From an uncultured Bacteroidaceae bacterium (GTDB lineage Bacteria > Bacteroidota > Bacteroidia > Bacteroidales > Bacteroidaceae): 64,000 bases of DNA. Shown here one piece after another: positions 7,701 through 16,804 of the stretch (positions are counted from its first letter, which is position 1; every line of letters starts with the position of its first letter). The stretch covers positions 1-64,000 of the forward strand of contig CALULY010000016.1 of assembly GCA_944321635.1 (NCBI GenBank), in the 5' to 3' direction. The notes beneath the pieces are model-generated. The model was not told the DNA's origin. It ran no database searches and saw only the letters and a program-made list of their open reading frames with translations. The position numbers were made by a program, and so were the translations under genes.

Positions 7701-9158
7701 ATGAACAAGCAAATGACAGTCCTCGCCATCGCCCTGTGCGCCTGCGCCACGGTGTCCGCACAGAGCTTCAGCGAGGCCAAAGCATTATATTCTAAAGGGG
7801 AATACGGCGAGGCCAAGGCGGCCTTTGCCAAGCTGCTCCGCAACTCGCCGTCGAGCGCGGCCTACAATTATTGGCACGGCCTCGCCTGCCTCAAGACCAA
7901 TGACCTGGACGACGCGGCCGAATGCCTGGGCAAGGCGGCCAAACGCAAGTATGCCGACGCCCAATTTGTCCTCGGGCGGGTCAACACCATCCGTTACGAT
8001 TTTGACACGGCCGTTGAGAACTTTGAGGCCTACGCCGCCCAACTTGACAAAGGGAAAGGTGACGAGGGCGAAAAGTCGCGTTGCGACCGCGCCCTGCGCC
8101 AGGCCAAGGCGGCACGGATGATGATGCTCGGTGTCGAGAGGGTCAACGTCATCGACAGCGTGGTGATGGACAAGGATGATTTCCTCTCCATCTACCGCCT
8201 CGGCAGCGGGGCAGGCACGATCCACACCTACGCTGATTTTTTTGACGAGCCGCGCGACTCGGCGGATGATCGTGTGGTCTATGAGACCGAACTGCGCAAT
8301 GCCATCGTCTACTCGGACTGGCATGACGGCGGTCTCGCCCTTTACCGCTCGTCGCGTGACGGCAAGGGCTGGACGGCAGGCCGCATCATGCCCGCTGAGA
8401 TAACGAGCGGCGGGTCGCAAAACTACCCCTATCTCTTGTCAGACGGCTTGACCATCTACTACGCCTCGGACGGTGAGGGGAGCATCGGGGGCTATGACAT
8501 CTTCGTCACGGCTTACAGCACCGCGTCTGACAGCTATATGCAGCCGCAGAATGTCGGGATGCCGTTCAACTCCATATACAATGATTATATGTACGCCATC
8601 GACGAGCAAAACAACTTGGGTTGGTTTGCCTCTGACAGATACCAGCCGGATGGCAAGGTCTGCGTCTATGTCTTCGTGCCCAACGACGGCAAGGTCGTCT
8701 ACGACCCGGCGGCCATCGAGCCCGACACGCTCAGGCGGGCGGCGACGTTGGTCGGATTCCACGACGTGCAGCCTTCGCAGGAAGTTGTCGCTGCCGGCTT
8801 GCAAAGGCTCAAGAACGTGCTTGCCTCGGCGGGACATGGTGAGGAGAGGGTCGATTTCGTGTTTGACATCGACGACACGAGGACTTACACATCCATTTAC
8901 GACTTCATGTCCAAGGAGGCGCAAGACTTGTTCTCCAAACTCAGGAAGCAGAGGGAGGACCTCGCCGGCTTGCGGCGCAAGCTCGACGGCATGAGGGTCA
9001 AATTCCACTCGGCATCTGACGCCCAGCGAGAGAAGATGCGCCCGTCGATCATCGACACCGAGCGGCGTGTCGAGGAGATGCAGGCCTCCAATGAGCGGCT
9101 GGCGGTGCAGGTCAGGAATGCGGAGATAACAAAACTAAAAACGATGAATGCACAATGA
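7701..9158 (+). CDS. TPR and PD40-propeller envelope protein
   Basis: 485 residues from MNKQMTVLAIALCACATVSA, which gives a clean signal peptide; in-frame starts at 7671 and 7689 only add polar residues before it. After the signal come TPR-like helices (about residues 22-130: ALYSKGEYGEAKAAFAKLL, then AYNYWHGLACLKTNDLDDA). A WD40-like PD40 propeller region follows at about 190-330 (LLSDGLTIYYASDGEGSIGG, then DIFVTAY), and the last 70 or so residues form a charged coiled coil. The arrangement resembles envelope proteins related to the PorE/OmpA-associated TPR-PD40 group but lacks an OmpA domain, so a periplasmic scaffold role is inference. Its stop overlaps the next start (ATGA). Confidence 0.7.
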   Translation: MNKQMTVLAIALCACATVSAQSFSEAKALYSKGEYGEAKAAFAKLLRNSPSSAAYNYWHGLACLKTNDLDDAAECLGKAAKRKYADAQFVLGRVNTIRYDFDTAVENFEAYAAQLDKGKGDEGEKSRCDRALRQAKAARMMMLGVERVNVIDSVVMDKDDFLSIYRLGSGAGTIHTYADFFDEPRDSADDRVVYETELRNAIVYSDWHDGGLALYRSSRDGKGWTAGRIMPAEITSGGSQNYPYLLSDGLTIYYASDGEGSIGGYDIFVTAYSTASDSYMQPQNVGMPFNSIYNDYMYAIDEQNNLGWFASDRYQPDGKVCVYVFVPNDGKVVYDPAAIEPDTLRRAATLVGFHDVQPSQEVVAAGLQRLKNVLASAGHGEERVDFVFDIDDTRTYTSIYDFMSKEAQDLFSKLRKQREDLAGLRRKLDGMRVKFHSASDAQREKMRPSIIDTERRVEEMQASNERLAVQVRNAEITKLKTMNAQ

Positions 9159-10036
9159 AAAACTACTTTGAGGAATCAGAACTGATCATCAATCCCGACG
9201 GGTCGGCATTCCACATCCACGTCAAACCCGAGCATCTCGCGCGCAAGGTCATCCTTGTCGGCGATCCGGGACGTGTGGCGATGGTGGCGGCACATTTTGA
9301 ATCCGTCGAGGCGAGGAGCGAGAACCGCGAGTTCCACTCGGTGACAGGCACTCACAAAGGATGCCGCATGACGGTGCTGTCAACCGGCATCGGGTGCGAC
9401 AACATCGACATTGTGATGAATGAGCTCGATGCGCTGGCCAACATAGACTTCAAGACACGGCAGATGCGTCCGCAACTGACCTCGCTCCAGATCGTGCGTG
9501 TCGGGACGTGCGGAGGCTTGCAACCGTTCACACCGATCGGCACTTTCATCTGCTCGGAGAAGTCCATCGGCATCGACGGCCTGCTGGATTTCTATGCCGG
9601 GCGCGACGCTGTGTGCGATTTGGACTTTGAGGCTGAGTTCATCCGTCAGATGCAGTGGTCGCCGAGGCACTGCGCCCCCTACGTCGTCAATGCCGACAGG
9701 GAACTGCTGGATGCCATCGCCCGCGACGACATGGTGCGCGGCGTGACGGTCTCGGCAGGGGGATTCTATGGCCCGCAAGGCAGGGAGTTGCGCGTACCGT
9801 TGGCAGACAGGAGGCAGAACGAGAAGATCGAGGCGTTCAAGCATCGTGGCCATGTCATCACCAATTACGAGATGGAGAGCTCGGCCGTCGCAGGCCTTGC
9901 CGCCTTGCTCGGGCACAAAGCCGTGACAGTGTGCATGGTCATCGCCAACAGGGTGGCCAAGGAGGCCGACACCACCTATAAGAACAGCATGGAAGACCTC
10001 GTGACGACGGTGCTCGACCGCTTGTCACAGGCATGA
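9155..10036 (+). CDS. Nucleoside phosphorylase (uridine phosphorylase-like)
   Basis: 293 residues of the PNP/UDP family 1, which cleaves nucleosides with phosphate to give a base and (deoxy)ribose-1-phosphate. Visible family motifs are VGDPGR for phosphate binding near residue 35, VRVGTCGGL near residue 113 and ITNYEMESSAVAGLA near residue 235, the last containing the ribose-binding Met-Glu pair. Length is slightly above the 250 or so of E. coli Udp, as is usual in Bacteroidetes. Substrate preference (uridine or purine nucleosides) cannot be settled by eye. It is translationally coupled to the upstream TPR/PD40 gene through a 4-bp ATGA overlap, and a terminator follows. Confidence 0.88.
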   Translation: MKNYFEESELIINPDGSAFHIHVKPEHLARKVILVGDPGRVAMVAAHFESVEARSENREFHSVTGTHKGCRMTVLSTGIGCDNIDIVMNELDALANIDFKTRQMRPQLTSLQIVRVGTCGGLQPFTPIGTFICSEKSIGIDGLLDFYAGRDAVCDLDFEAEFIRQMQWSPRHCAPYVVNADRELLDAIARDDMVRGVTVSAGGFYGPQGRELRVPLADRRQNEKIEAFKHRGHVITNYEMESSAVAGLAALLGHKAVTVCMVIANRVAKEADTTYKNSMEDLVTTVLDRLSQA

Positions 10037-10066
10037 GGCAAAGACGACTTTTACTCTTGATTGCTG

Positions 10067-10108
10067 CGGGCGGCGTGGGGGACCAAATCCTTCCGGCCGC
10101 CCGTTTTC
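10067..10108 (+). terminator. Terminator after the nucleoside phosphorylase
   Basis: CGGGCGGC (10067-10074) pairs with GCCGCCCG (10096-10103), followed by TTTTCTT. Confidence 0.7.
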
Positions 10109-10203
10109 TTGCTGCCGGCACTTGGCCGGGTTGACGCACGGCCGCCCCGTGATAGTGCTGCGGAGGGGATGCAAAGGGCTGTGTTTTAATACGGATGTTA
10201 TAT

Positions 10204-10234
10204 TTTGTTGATATGCTTGAAAACACTACCTTTG
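10204..10234 (+). promoter_or_regulatory. Consensus Bacteroidetes promoter of the glycogen operon
   Basis: TTTG (10204-10207), a 19-bp spacer, then TACCTTTG (10227-10234): a full match to the TTTG/TAnnTTTG pattern, 22 bp before the start codon at 10257. This is the best promoter in the window. Confidence 0.85.
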
Positions 10235-10256
10235 CGGGGCAAAAAGAATTAACAGA

Positions 10257-11927
10257 ATGAATGACAAGATACTTCCAGACTACATTTTCGAATCGAGCTG
10301 GGAGGTTTGCAACAAGGTAGGTGGCATCTACACCGTGCTCTCATCGAGGGCAAAGACTCTTCAGACCACATATAAAAACAGGCTAATTTTCATCGGGCCA
10401 GACCTTTGGCAGGACAGGGACAACCCTTTGTTCGTGCCAGACGACGATCTGTTTGCCGCATGGGTCGCCCATGCCAACGCCAATGAGGGCCTCAAGGTCA
10501 GGGCAGGGCATTGGAATGTCCCTGGCAAACCGGCGGTGGTGCTGGTGGACTTCAAGCCTTTCTACGAGCGTAAGAACGAGATTTACACCGGCTGTTGGAA
10601 TGATTTCGGTGTGGATTCGCTCCATGCCTACGGCGATTACGACGAGGCATCCATGTTCTCCTACGCGGCGGGCAAGGTGGTCGAGAGCTATTTCAACTAC
10701 TATCTGCGCGACTATGACGAGGTCCGTGCCGTCTACCAGGCTAATGAGTGGATGACAGGTCTCGGCCTCCTCTATGTGAGGAAGCAAGTGCCAGAGGTGG
10801 CAACCATCTTCACGACGCACGCGACCACTGTCGGACGCTCGATCGCGGGGAACAACAAGCCGCTCTATGATTATCTTTTCGCCTACGACGGCGACCAGAT
10901 GGCCAAGGAGCTGAACGTGGAGTCCAAACATTCGATAGAGAAACAGGCGGCGCACAATGCCGACTGCTTCACCACCGTCAGCCAGATCACAGCCAAGGAG
11001 TGCACGGAACTGCTTGACAAGACCCCAGACGTGGTGGAGATGAATGGATTTGAGGATGATTTCGTCCCGACGTCCATCAAGTACGTCAACACCCGCCGCA
11101 ACTCACGCCGTCGCCTGCTCGACATAGCAAGCTGCCTGCTTGGCAGGGAGTTTGACAACGACACGATGATGGTGTCGATAGGCGGAAGGTACGAGTTCAA
11201 GAACAAAGGCATAGATGTGTTCGTCGATGCCGTCGCACAGTTGAACGCCTCACGGCGCATCCGCCGCGAAGCACTGGCATTTGTCTTCGTGCCGGCATGG
11301 GTCGCCGAGCCCAGGGCTGACCTCGTGGCGCGGCTCAAGTCGGGCGAAAAATACACGGAGCCGCTCGAACACCCCTACATCACCCATTGGTTGCACAACA
11401 TGGACAGTGACAGGTTGCTGTCGATGATGCGCTACAAAGGCATGGCAAACAAACCTGATGACAAGGTGAAGCTGATTTTCGTGCCTTGCTACCTGACCGG
11501 TCGCGACGGGGTGGTGGACAAGACCTACTATGACCTGCTCCTGGCGATGGATTTGAACGTATACCCGTCCTACTACGAGCCATGGGGCTACACTCCCCTC
11601 GAAAGTGCCGCGTTCAAAGTGCCGACGGTGACGACAGACCTCGCCGGCTTCGGCCTCTGGGTCAAGGGCATGAAGCTCGGGGGCGACATCAAGGACGGTG
11701 TAGCAGTGGTGCATCGCTCGGATTACAATTACAATGATGTGGTGTGCTATACGGCGAGGGCGATCCGCAGTTTCGCCAAACTCGACGCCAAGGAGGTGGC
11801 CAAAGCCCGGAAGGCGGCAGGAGAGATAGCGCGCAAGGCATTGTGGAAGAACTTCATCACGTACTACTACGACGCATACGACGTGGCTTTGCGCAATGCG
11901 AAGAAGAGAAATCAAAACAGCAAATAA
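10257..11927 (+). CDS. Glycogen synthase, GT3 family (animal/yeast type)
   Basis: 556 residues beginning with [20 protein letters not shown], the nucleotide-sugar-binding start of the GT3 glycogen synthases found in fungi, animals and Bacteroidetes. It transfers glucose from a nucleotide sugar to alpha-1,4-glucan. The C-terminal half has [19 protein letters not shown], the loop with the conserved Glu pair, followed by [13 protein letters not shown]. Length is shorter than the 650-700 of eukaryotic enzymes because their regulatory extensions are missing, as expected in bacteria. The next gene is a glucan phosphorylase 13 bp downstream, so synthesis and breakdown of storage glycogen are co-transcribed from the strong promoter at 10204. 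Confidence 0.9.
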   Translation: MNDKILPDYIFESSWEVCNKVGGIYTVLSSRAKTLQTTYKNRLIFIGPDLWQDRDNPLFVPDDDLFAAWVAHANANEGLKVRAGHWNVPGKPAVVLVDFKPFYERKNEIYTGCWNDFGVDSLHAYGDYDEASMFSYAAGKVVESYFNYYLRDYDEVRAVYQANEWMTGLGLLYVRKQVPEVATIFTTHATTVGRSIAGNNKPLYDYLFAYDGDQMAKELNVESKHSIEKQAAHNADCFTTVSQITAKECTELLDKTPDVVEMNGFEDDFVPTSIKYVNTRRNSRRRLLDIASCLLGREFDNDTMMVSIGGRYEFKNKGIDVFVDAVAQLNASRRIRREALAFVFVPAWVAEPRADLVARLKSGEKYTEPLEHPYITHWLHNMDSDRLLSMMRYKGMANKPDDKVKLIFVPCYLTGRDGVVDKTYYDLLLAMDLNVYPSYYEPWGYTPLESAAFKVPTVTTDLAGFGLWVKGMKLGGDIKDGVAVVHRSDYNYNDVVCYTARAIRSFAKLDAKEVAKARKAAGEIARKALWKNFITYYYDAYDVALRNAKKRNQNSK

Positions 11928-11940
11928 ACAGATAGGAACT

Positions 11941-14502
11941 ATGAAACTAAGTGCAAGTAACGCGACCGCCCCCGTCTGGATGGAGGTCACTGTGAAATCG
12001 AGGATTCCAGAGAAGCTCAAAATGCTCGGGGAGCTGTCACGCAACCTGTGGTTCTCATGGAATTACGAAGCATTGGAACTGTTCAGGGATTTGGATCCTG
12101 AGCTGTGGAAAAACGTTGGCAACAATCCCGTGGCAATGCTTGAAGCAATGAGCTACGAGAGGATGGAAGAAATCGCGGGCGACCCGACCATGATGAAGCG
12201 GATTGAGAAGGTCTATGCCGATTTCAGGAAATACATGGATGTGACACCGGACAAAAAACGTCACTCGGTCGCATACTTCAGCATGGAATACGGCTTGAGC
12301 CATGTCCTCAAGATATACTCCGGCGGTTTGGGAATCCTTGCCGGCGACTACCTCAAGGAAGCATCTGACAGCAATGTCGATATGTGCGCGGTCGGACTGC
12401 TCTACCGTTACGGTTATTTCACACAGTCGTTGTCGATGGACGGGCAACAGATCGCCAAGTACGAGGCGCAGAACTTCGGAAGCCTCCCCATCGAGCAGGT
12501 GCTCGGGGCGGACGGCAAGCCGTTGATAGTCGATGTTCCCTACCTCAACTACTATGTCCATGCCTACGTCTGGCGTGCCAACGTGGGACGTGTGTCGCTC
12601 TACCTGCTCGACACGGACAATGAGATGAACAGCGAGTTTGACCGCCCAATCACCCACCAACTCTACGGTGGTGACTGGGAAAACCGCCTCAAACAGGAAA
12701 TCCTCCTTGGCATCGGCGGTATGCTCACGCTGAAGGCGCTCGGTATAAAGAAGGATGTCTACCACTGCAACGAGGGACACGCCGCCCTCATCAACGTCCA
12801 GAGGCTCTGCGACTACGTGGAATCGGGCATGACATTCAACCAGGCGATAGAAGTGGTGCGCGCTTCCTCTCTCTACACCGTGCACACACCTGTCCCCGCA
12901 GGGCATGACTACTTTGACGAAGGCTTGTTCGGCAAGTACATGGGCGGCTATCCGCAACGCATCGGGCTGACATGGGACGAGTTCATGGGCATGGGACGCA
13001 ACAATCCTGACGACAAAGGCGAGAAATTCTGCATGTCTATCTTCGCCTGCAACACCTCCCAACAGGTCAATGGAGTCAGCTGGCTGCACGGCAAGGTCTC
13101 ACAAAAGATGTTCGCCCCGATATGGAAAGGCTACTTCCCCGAGGAGAACCATGTCGGATATGTCACCAATGGCGTCCATTTCCCCACATGGGCAGCTACG
13201 GAATGGAAGAAGCTCTATGCAAAATATTTCGACAAGAAGTTCATGTCCGACCAGTCAAACGAAAAGATATGGTCGGCCATAATGAACGTTCCCGACAAGG
13301 AAATCTGGGAAACCCGCTGCGCTCTCAAGTACAAGCTCGTCGATTACATCAAGAAACAGTTCAGCGAAAACTGGCTTAAGAACCAAGGCGACCCCTCGCG
13401 CATCGTGTCCATCCTCGACAAGATCAACCCCAACGCGCTCATAATCGGTTTCGCCCGCCGCTTTGCGACGTACAAACGCGCTCATTTGCTCTTTACAGAC
13501 CTTGACCGCCTCTCTAAGATAGTCAACAATCCAAACTATCCCGTGCAGTTCATCTTCTCAGGCAAGGCGCACCCGCACGACGGGGCAGGGCAGGGGCTTA
13601 TAAAGAAAATATATGAAATCTCCCGCCGTCCCGAGTTCCTCGGCAAGATCATTTTCCTTGAGAACTACGACATGAAGCTCGCGCGCCGCCTCATCTCCGG
13701 CGTTGACATCTGGCTCAACACCCCGACACGCCCGTTGGAAGCATCAGGGACGTCAGGCGAAAAGGCGTTGATGAACGGTGTCCTCAACTTCTCCGTCCTT
13801 GACGGGTGGTGGTACGAGGGCTACCGCAAGGACGCAGGGTGGGCACTCACCGACCGCCGCACCTATACCAACCAGGAGCACCAAGACCAGCTCGACGCGG
13901 CGACAATCTATGCGATACTCGAAAACGAGATACTCCCCCTCTACTACGCACGCAATTCCGAGGGCTATCCCGAGAACTGGGTGAAATTTGTCAAGAACTC
14001 CATCGCAGGCATCGCGCCCCACTACACGATGAAGAGGCAGCTCGACGACTACTACTCCAAGTTCTACAACCCGATGGGCGACCGCTTTGAACTCCTTTCC
14101 AAGGACGGTTGCGCCAAAGCAAAGGAAATCGCGGCGTGGAAGGAAGATGTCGCATCCAAGTGGAACAACATCCGCGTCGTCTCTGTCTCGGTCGATGGCG
14201 CGTCACCGACGTTGAACGTTGAGTCAGGCAAGGAGTACGACGTGCAAGTGGTGATTGACGAGAACGGGCTCGACAATGCCGTCGGCATCGACATCGTTAC
14301 CACCTACAACGACGAGAATGCCGAGCAGAAGGTATATTCGGTCGAAGAGATGAATCTCGTCTCGCGTTCCGGCAACCTGTACACCTTCGCGGCCAAATAT
14401 TCGTTGTCTAACTCAGGCAGCTTCAGGGTCTCATTCCGTATGTTCCCCAAGAATGCCGACCTGCCGCACCGCCAGGACTTCTGCTACGTGCGCTGGTTCT
14501 GA
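11941..14502 (+). CDS. glgP: Alpha-glucan (glycogen) phosphorylase, GT35
   Basis: 853 residues from [16 protein letters not shown]; an in-frame ATG at 11896 lies inside the upstream gene and is not preferred. The enzyme releases glucose-1-phosphate from alpha-1,4-glucan using pyridoxal phosphate. The PLP-Lys segment is recognisable as [20 protein letters not shown], preceded by [15 protein letters not shown]. The N-terminal [20 protein letters not shown] marks the TIGR02094-type bacterial phosphorylase. A roughly 100-residue beta-rich C-terminal extension follows the catalytic domain (about 750-853), as in other Bacteroidales. It is second in an operon with glycogen synthase, and a strong terminator follows. 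Confidence 0.92.
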   Translation: MKLSASNATAPVWMEVTVKSRIPEKLKMLGELSRNLWFSWNYEALELFRDLDPELWKNVGNNPVAMLEAMSYERMEEIAGDPTMMKRIEKVYADFRKYMDVTPDKKRHSVAYFSMEYGLSHVLKIYSGGLGILAGDYLKEASDSNVDMCAVGLLYRYGYFTQSLSMDGQQIAKYEAQNFGSLPIEQVLGADGKPLIVDVPYLNYYVHAYVWRANVGRVSLYLLDTDNEMNSEFDRPITHQLYGGDWENRLKQEILLGIGGMLTLKALGIKKDVYHCNEGHAALINVQRLCDYVESGMTFNQAIEVVRASSLYTVHTPVPAGHDYFDEGLFGKYMGGYPQRIGLTWDEFMGMGRNNPDDKGEKFCMSIFACNTSQQVNGVSWLHGKVSQKMFAPIWKGYFPEENHVGYVTNGVHFPTWAATEWKKLYAKYFDKKFMSDQSNEKIWSAIMNVPDKEIWETRCALKYKLVDYIKKQFSENWLKNQGDPSRIVSILDKINPNALIIGFARRFATYKRAHLLFTDLDRLSKIVNNPNYPVQFIFSGKAHPHDGAGQGLIKKIYEISRRPEFLGKIIFLENYDMKLARRLISGVDIWLNTPTRPLEASGTSGEKALMNGVLNFSVLDGWWYEGYRKDAGWALTDRRTYTNQEHQDQLDAATIYAILENEILPLYYARNSEGYPENWVKFVKNSIAGIAPHYTMKRQLDDYYSKFYNPMGDRFELLSKDGCAKAKEIAAWKEDVASKWNNIRVVSVSVDGASPTLNVESGKEYDVQVVIDENGLDNAVGIDIVTTYNDENAEQKVYSVEEMNLVSRSGNLYTFAAKYSLSNSGSFRVSFRMFPKNADLPHRQDFCYVRWF

Positions 14503-14527
14503 CCACGACATCAGGCTTGACAAGATG

Positions 14528-14558
14528 GAGCCCCGCCACGACTGGCGGGGCTCTTTTG
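14528..14558 (+). terminator. Terminator of the glycogen operon
   Basis: GAGCCCCGCCA (14528-14538), 4-base loop, TGGCGGGGCTC (14543-14553), then TTTTG. Perfect 11-bp stem 25 bp after the stop codon. Confidence 0.92.
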
Positions 14559-15053
14559 TTTGTTCCGATACTGGCTCCAAATCCTCTATTGGACCTCGGG
14601 AAGAGGATTTGATGACACTGGCATAGACATGATGTCAAATTTGTTGTATTTGCCCACGCGAACCGTTTGCAGAAGCCCGGCAGGGTAAAGCGGGCGGGGC
14701 GCGGACATAATTGACAGGAAGCGTTTGTCAGACGCTCCATTCTTGACCATCCTGAAATGTGGCAATTTCAACCTAAGGCCGAGAGTGAAGCAGCGACGGA
14801 TGCCGATGTCTGGTATGATAAATCACTTGCGACAGTCAGTCGGCTGTTGCAATGTCTGTCATATCAGCGTGAGGCTTCTGCGTTGCTCATTCTACCTTAG
14901 GTGGGCAGCCACAGCCTCAGGATGGCGGGATGAGCAACAAGACACGGCTCTCACGCTTTCTTTTTATCCAAACATCCAAAGGCCGACGAGGGGAGCTGCG
15001 AGGCGTAGGCATCTTAAGAAAGATAGATTTACTAATCGTTTTTTTAAAACAAT
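14559..15053. other. Gap with two wide inverted repeats, no recognisable gene
   Basis: No ORF here has a recognisable product. Two wide hairpins are visible: CTGGTATGA (14810-14818) against TCATATCAG (14859-14867), and GTTGCTCAT (14882-14890) against ATGAGCAAC (14930-14938). The end of the gap is a T-rich/A-rich leader running into a strong ribosome-binding site. Confidence 0.5.
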
Positions 15054-15060
15054 AAGGAGG
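15054..15060 (+). promoter_or_regulatory. Strong Shine-Dalgarno (AAGGAGG)
   Basis: AAGGAGG lies 7 nt before the ATG at 15068. Strong Shine-Dalgarno motifs are uncommon in Bacteroidetes genes; this one fixes the start of the interrupted lipoprotein gene. Confidence 0.7.
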
Positions 15061-15067
15061 CAAAGAA

Positions 15068-15445
15068 ATGAAGAAGAGAAGCTATTTCTGCCAGTCAGGA
15101 GGACACGCGATGAGGCATGTCCTGACTCTGGCTTTGGTTATGACGGTGGTGTCGTGTAGCACGCCGAAGTATCTGCAAGTATATGACGTGATGCCCGGCG
15201 AGGGCGTGGAGTTGCGTGATGGCTATCCTGTCTATGATGACGGTGTTATGACCGTCGCGTATGATTTCTGGGGTGATGGTGGCCGGGCGGACTGCTTCAT
15301 CACCAACAATGGAGAGGAAAACATTTACGTTGATCTTGCCGAGACGTTTTTTGTCAAGAATGGCCTTTCCGATACATACTACAAGGAGAGGACTCACACC
15401 GAGACATGGACATCGGCGGTCGAGACCAAAGCCGTAGCACTGTAG
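15068..15445 (+). CDS. Lipoprotein, N-terminal part of a gene interrupted by an amber stop
   Basis: 125 residues. A lipoprotein signal ends at the lipobox VVSC (Cys30). The mature start STPKYLQVYDVMPGEGVEL is followed by VAYDFWGDGGRADCFITNN and AETFFVKNGLSDTYY. This pattern (YxVY near the start, YxxWxxGG, then F-V-NG-Y) matches a conserved Bacteroides lipoprotein of about 300 residues with unknown function. Translation stops at TAG (15443-15445), but the same frame stays open afterwards and carries the rest of the family pattern from 15461 to 16018. I infer one gene broken by a nonsense mutation or a sequencing error rather than two genes. The strong Shine-Dalgarno at 15054 suggests it was well translated. 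Confidence 0.7.
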   Translation: MKKRSYFCQSGGHAMRHVLTLALVMTVVSCSTPKYLQVYDVMPGEGVELRDGYPVYDDGVMTVAYDFWGDGGRADCFITNNGEENIYVDLAETFFVKNGLSDTYYKERTHTETWTSAVETKAVAL

Positions 15446-15460
15446 TCGGGTGGTGCGGCG

Positions 15461-16018
15461 ATGTTAACACCTTTCCACAGCTACACCTATGGTGTGATGC
15501 AAGGGGCTTCGTCGTCGGCGAGCAATTCGGTCAGCGTGGCCGAGCAACAGATCGTGGCCATCCCTCCCGGCACGACGGCATTCGTGGGCGGGCACTCCAT
15601 CCTGTCGGGCAATTACTTCACGGGCCGAGGCTATGGGCAGGATCCCGGTGGCGCAAAGAAAGGCGAGACCGAATTCACCGCCGACAGCTCGCCCCTGAAG
15701 TTCGGCAACATCATCGCCTATCGCATAGGCCGTGACGATGAATGGCATGACCTGCGCAACGAGTTCTACCTGCATAGGCTCACAGACTATCCATTAGCGA
15801 ACTTTTTTAAAATTTATGGCAACAAAAAGGATCCTGATGGCGTTTGCATTTGGCGTTATGATGATGGAACTTATGACTATTCCCCGCTGCGCAAGCCGAC
15901 GTGCTTTTACTTCACCTATGAGTATGATGTTTATAAAAAGGGTCGGTACAAGACCTTGCTCAAGTACGACGAAGAGAGGAATTCAAATGGAGAGACAGAG
16001 GAAATGTATTATTGGTAA
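15461..16018 (+). CDS. C-terminal part of the amber-interrupted lipoprotein
   Basis: 185 residues in the same reading frame as 15068-15445, separated only by a TAG and five sense codons. There is no signal peptide or ribosome-binding site of its own. Segments such as EQQIVAIPPGTTAFVGGHSI, SSPLKFGNIIAYRIGRDDEW and LRNEFYLHRLTDYP continue the conserved lipoprotein family pattern (a basic-patch beta protein with an NxxxYxVG motif). If the TAG is real, this piece is probably untranslated. If a suppressor or an assembly error is involved, the full protein would run from 15068 to 16018, about 316 residues, the normal family length. Confidence 0.6.
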   Translation: MLTPFHSYTYGVMQGASSSASNSVSVAEQQIVAIPPGTTAFVGGHSILSGNYFTGRGYGQDPGGAKKGETEFTADSSPLKFGNIIAYRIGRDDEWHDLRNEFYLHRLTDYPLANFFKIYGNKKDPDGVCIWRYDDGTYDYSPLRKPTCFYFTYEYDVYKKGRYKTLLKYDEERNSNGETEEMYYW

Positions 16019-16064
16019 TCATCTTGCCGACGTTCCACTGCTTTGCGTTTGACCGACATTGTTT

Positions 16065-16098
16065 TCCCCGCCCATCCGCCGTGATGGACGGGGATTTC
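16065..16098 (+). terminator. Terminator after the interrupted lipoprotein gene
   Basis: CCCCGCCCATC / GATGGACGGGG inverted repeat around a short loop, followed by ATTTCTC. The T run is weak, so moderate confidence. Confidence 0.5.
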
Positions 16099-16272
16099 TC
16101 TTGCTCATCCGTCTGCATCCCGGATGCGAAGTCCGCAGTGTGCTTGCCAAAGTCATGTAAGGCCGGATGTGAAACCGCTCGGCTTGGCGATTGAAGTTGA
16201 AGCGAATGTTGCGCTGGATGTGTGAAGACGCGAGTATCAGGTCGTGACCTACCGATGGCTGCATTGGTCGCA

Positions 16273-16300
16273 GTAGAGACGCGATTAATCGCGTCTCTAC
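16273..16300. repeat. Solitary copy of the 28-bp palindrome
   Basis: A perfect single copy of the array palindrome with the GCGATTAATCGC centre and no 65-bp neighbours. It shows that the unit can move or be copied independently of the arrays. Confidence 0.9.
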
Positions 16301-16329
16301 AATCACTGTGTTGGTTTTCCAGGATAGAG

Positions 16330-16356
16330 CTAATAGGTCTAATAAAACTAATTGGA
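16330..16356. repeat. 9-bp CTAAT tandem repeat, three units
   Basis: CTAATAGGT, CTAATAAAA and CTAATTGGA in tandem, the same family as 4451-4504. It again lies close to a 28-bp palindrome. Confidence 0.6.
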
Positions 16357-16429
16357 CTGCTATGGCTTATTGAGGGATGTCAAGACGTGTGTCCTGGCAA
16401 TCCCTCCTGGTAGGACTGGGAACAAAACC

Positions 16430-16665
16430 GATGTCATTAGGCACAAACTCCGGCTCCTCGCCGGGAAAAGTTGGTTGCCTCCTAATGAAAAGTATATTCA
16501 GAAGTTTTGTTTATATATTCAAAACTTCTGTTTATATAAACAAAAGTTTTGTTTATATATTCAAAAGTTTTGTTTTTACTTTATGTCTGACATGATTGAA
16601 CTTTATGCCCGACCTAAGTGAAGTTTAAGTCAGGAGCAAGTGGATTTTATGTCAGGGCGGTGGCG
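16430..16665. repeat. AT-rich interspersed element, copy 1
   Basis: The core has four 11-bp near-palindromes (CAGAAGTTTTG, CAAAACTTCTG, CAAAAGTTTTG, CAAAAGTTTTG) at 16499, 16520, 16541 and 16562, exactly 21 bp apart, joined by TTTATATA linkers. The core ends in TTTTTACTTTATGTC, followed by a right arm of about 22-bp units (CTTTATG..., GTTTAAGTC, TTTTATGTC). The left arm includes CTCGCCGGGAAAAGT, shared with the copy near 53450. It fills most of the gap 16099-16804. Confidence 0.88.
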
Positions 16666-16707
16666 ACTTTGTGGCGGGCGGCGTTCGTTTTTTCACCGCT
16701 TGCGCGC

Positions 16708-16715
16708 TAATTTTG
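16708..16715 (+). promoter_or_regulatory. -7 box upstream of rmuC (TAATTTTG)
   Basis: Perfect TAnnTTTG, 89 bp before the rmuC start. A T-rich stretch at about 16687-16693 is a weak -33 candidate. Confidence 0.55.
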
Positions 16716-16804
16716 CGGGTGGTGCCGTGCCGTGTCCCGTAGTGCGTTAGGCGTGGGGGCAAGGTGCGCGGCGCGTTTTTCTTCATATAAAATCTGTGGA
16801 AGCT

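Noticed and set aside
14586-14771. 61-residue minus-strand ORF that reads somewhat like protein
   Set aside because: No recognisable family, no promoter or ribosome site. Possibly a fragment but not supportable.
14725-15159. 144-residue plus-strand ORF before the lipoprotein
   Set aside because: Composition is atypical, there is no ribosome site, and it overlaps the lipoprotein signal sequence in another frame.
15443-15445. Programmed stop-codon recoding (pyrrolysine-like)
   Set aside because: There is no sign of Pyl machinery in the window and the protein family has no known recoding. Nonsense mutation or sequencing error is simpler.
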